In this document: piece after piece, positions 13,214-14,092 of the stretch
Layout: every line of letters starts with the position of its first letter
Numbering within the stretch: position 1 is the first letter of the stretch
Source: an uncultured Campylobacter sp.
GTDB lineage: Bacteria > Campylobacterota > Campylobacteria > Campylobacterales > Campylobacteraceae
Direction of reading: 5' to 3'
NCBI RefSeq assembly: GCF_938030685.1
Contig: NZ_CALHHX010000078.1
Coordinates: 1-14,092, forward strand
Length of the DNA stretch: 14,092 nucleotides
The notes under the pieces: model-generated
Seen by the model: only the letters and a program-made list of their open reading frames with translations
What the model was told of the DNA's origin: nothing
Databases searched by the model: none
Program-made: the position numbers and the translations under genes

Positions 13214-14092
13214 CTACTGCGCGTCCTCGATGTAGTGCCCCACAAATTTTGAAAGATTATTGAGTATCTCGCCGCCTTTGCGGAAGCCCAGCGCGCAGCC
13301 TTCATAGGCGAAAAATACCCCCGCTTGGTAGCTCTGGGCGCGCTCGTCTTTGTTTAGCTCGTAAAATTCCTGATACAAAAATTTCTGATTTCCGTATTCG
13401 CCGCCGTTTTCCTCTATCTTTCTGCCGTCCGCGTCGAAAATCGCCACGTTCGCCCCCTCGCGCGCCAAAAACGGCTTTTTGATCATCTTTTTGCCGATGA
13501 TCGGCGAGAAGGAGCTTTGCAGCAGCAGCGGGTGGTTCGGATAGAGATCCCATAGGATTTTCATAATCCCTTTGCTTTGAAAAAGCAGCGTGTACGCGGG
13601 GTTTAGAATGATCGCCTTTTGATTTTGCACGATGTTTTTTAGCAGTATCGCAAGCTCGCCCTCCTCGATCGCGATCGCCTCCCAAGGGATCAGCTTAAAC
13701 CAATACTCGTAGTTTTCGCCGTCAAAAAACACTCCCTCTTCGTCGTTAAATTCCACCTCGTCCACGTAGGCAAAGCGCGTCTTAAAGCCCGCATCCTCCG
13801 CGGTCTGCTGCAAAAGCTTCGTCGTCTTTTCGTCCTCGACATTGCCCGCGACGCTGCTAAATAGAATTTTCCATCCCTCATAAAATTTAGAAAAATCCCC
13901 AAGCTCGCCGTCAAGCACCACGAGCCGCTTGAAATTATCGCGTAGCGCGTCGTAGAGGTCGTTGAACTGGCTTGCCTCGTCCATGCCATTTTCTTTCAGC
14001 ATCGCCCACTGGATGATCGCCGTCTCAAACACCGCCGTGGGCGTGTCGGCGTTAAATTCTATCAGCTTGATCGGCTTGCCGTCCAGCCCGCC
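13214..14092 (-). CDS. Glutathionylspermidine synthase family protein (partial, N-terminus outside window)
   Basis: 292 C-terminal residues are visible and the frame stays open to the right edge, so the start lies beyond 14092. A GTG at 14032 is internal, because the family motif LIEFNADTPT lies upstream of it. Other family features are YWFKLIPWEAIA, NPAYTLLFQSKGIMKILWDLYPNHPLLL, and KKPFLAREGANVAI, the ATP-grasp Lys/Arg-Glu-Gly region of PF03738. Family enzymes use ATP to join a carboxylate to an amine, as in glutathionylspermidine or related amide synthesis (YgiC/YjfC are uncharacterised relatives). No amidase domain is visible in the part present. The true substrate is unknown; glutathionylspermidine is doubtful, since campylobacters are not known to make glutathione. 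Confidence 0.85.
   Translation of the reverse strand, partial: GGLDGKPIKLIEFNADTPTAVFETAIIQWAMLKENGMDEASQFNDLYDALRDNFKRLVVLDGELGDFSKFYEGWKILFSSVAGNVEDEKTTKLLQQTAEDAGFKTRFAYVDEVEFNDEEGVFFDGENYEYWFKLIPWEAIAIEEGELAILLKNIVQNQKAIILNPAYTLLFQSKGIMKILWDLYPNHPLLLQSSFSPIIGKKMIKKPFLAREGANVAIFDADGRKIEENGGEYGNQKFLYQEFYELNKDERAQSYQAGVFFAYEGCALGFRKGGEILNNLSKFVGHYIEDAQ

Noticed and set aside
14030..14032. GTG as start of the ATP-grasp-type gene
   Set aside because: The conserved LIEFNADTPT motif is encoded upstream in the same frame up to the window edge, so this codon is internal.

Overview
The window looks like chromosome of a Campylobacter-type epsilonproteobacterium with fairly high GC for the genus. 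The basis is gene content and style: many PEB1/CjaA-like solute-binding proteins, short AT-rich promoters with weak -35 boxes, and intergenic DNA made of AAATTTTA-type blocks alternating with GC-rich blocks. C. gracilis or a relative would fit, but the species is inference. No rRNA, tRNA, IS element, phage gene or CRISPR array was seen.

Layout. (1) 5-1015 (-) is a DUF475/TerC-like membrane protein. It is divergent from 1103-2422 (+), a Na+/H+ antiporter-family permease; the two share an 87-bp promoter region. (2) 2423-2709 is packed with inverted repeats and leads into 2710-3153 (+), a small four-helix CopD-like membrane protein. (3) 3154-3742 is non-coding AT-rich DNA. It ends in a promoter overlapped by a Fur-like dyad and a leader that can fold. 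(4) 3743-7063 (+) holds four consecutive paralogous family-3 amino-acid-type periplasmic binding proteins. They are closely spaced, end at a clear terminator, and have no permease or ATPase beside them. (5) 7286-8242 (-) is an AraC-family regulator, divergent from 8352-10322 (+), a TonB-dependent siderophore-type receptor, which is followed by 10372-11517 (+), a PepSY-TM (PiuB/FpvG-like) protein. (6) 11707-12639 (-) is a D-2-hydroxyacid dehydrogenase. (7) 12640-13213 is a gene-free mosaic of short repeats that includes a 16-bp periodic array. (8) 13214-14092 (-) is the C-terminal part of a glutathionylspermidine-synthase-family protein that runs off the right edge.

How the genes may work together. 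The AraC, receptor and PepSY genes form a plausible iron module: the regulator controls the receptor, the receptor brings a ferric chelate across the outer membrane, and the PepSY protein reduces or processes it at the inner membrane. The four binding proteins are the most unusual feature. They keep the common amino-acid-binding residues but differ around the pocket. They therefore look like an expanded set of periplasmic receptors feeding a transporter encoded elsewhere, or doing something other than transport. Fur-like sequences at both the binding-protein promoter and the receptor promoter raise the possibility of shared metal control; this is inference.
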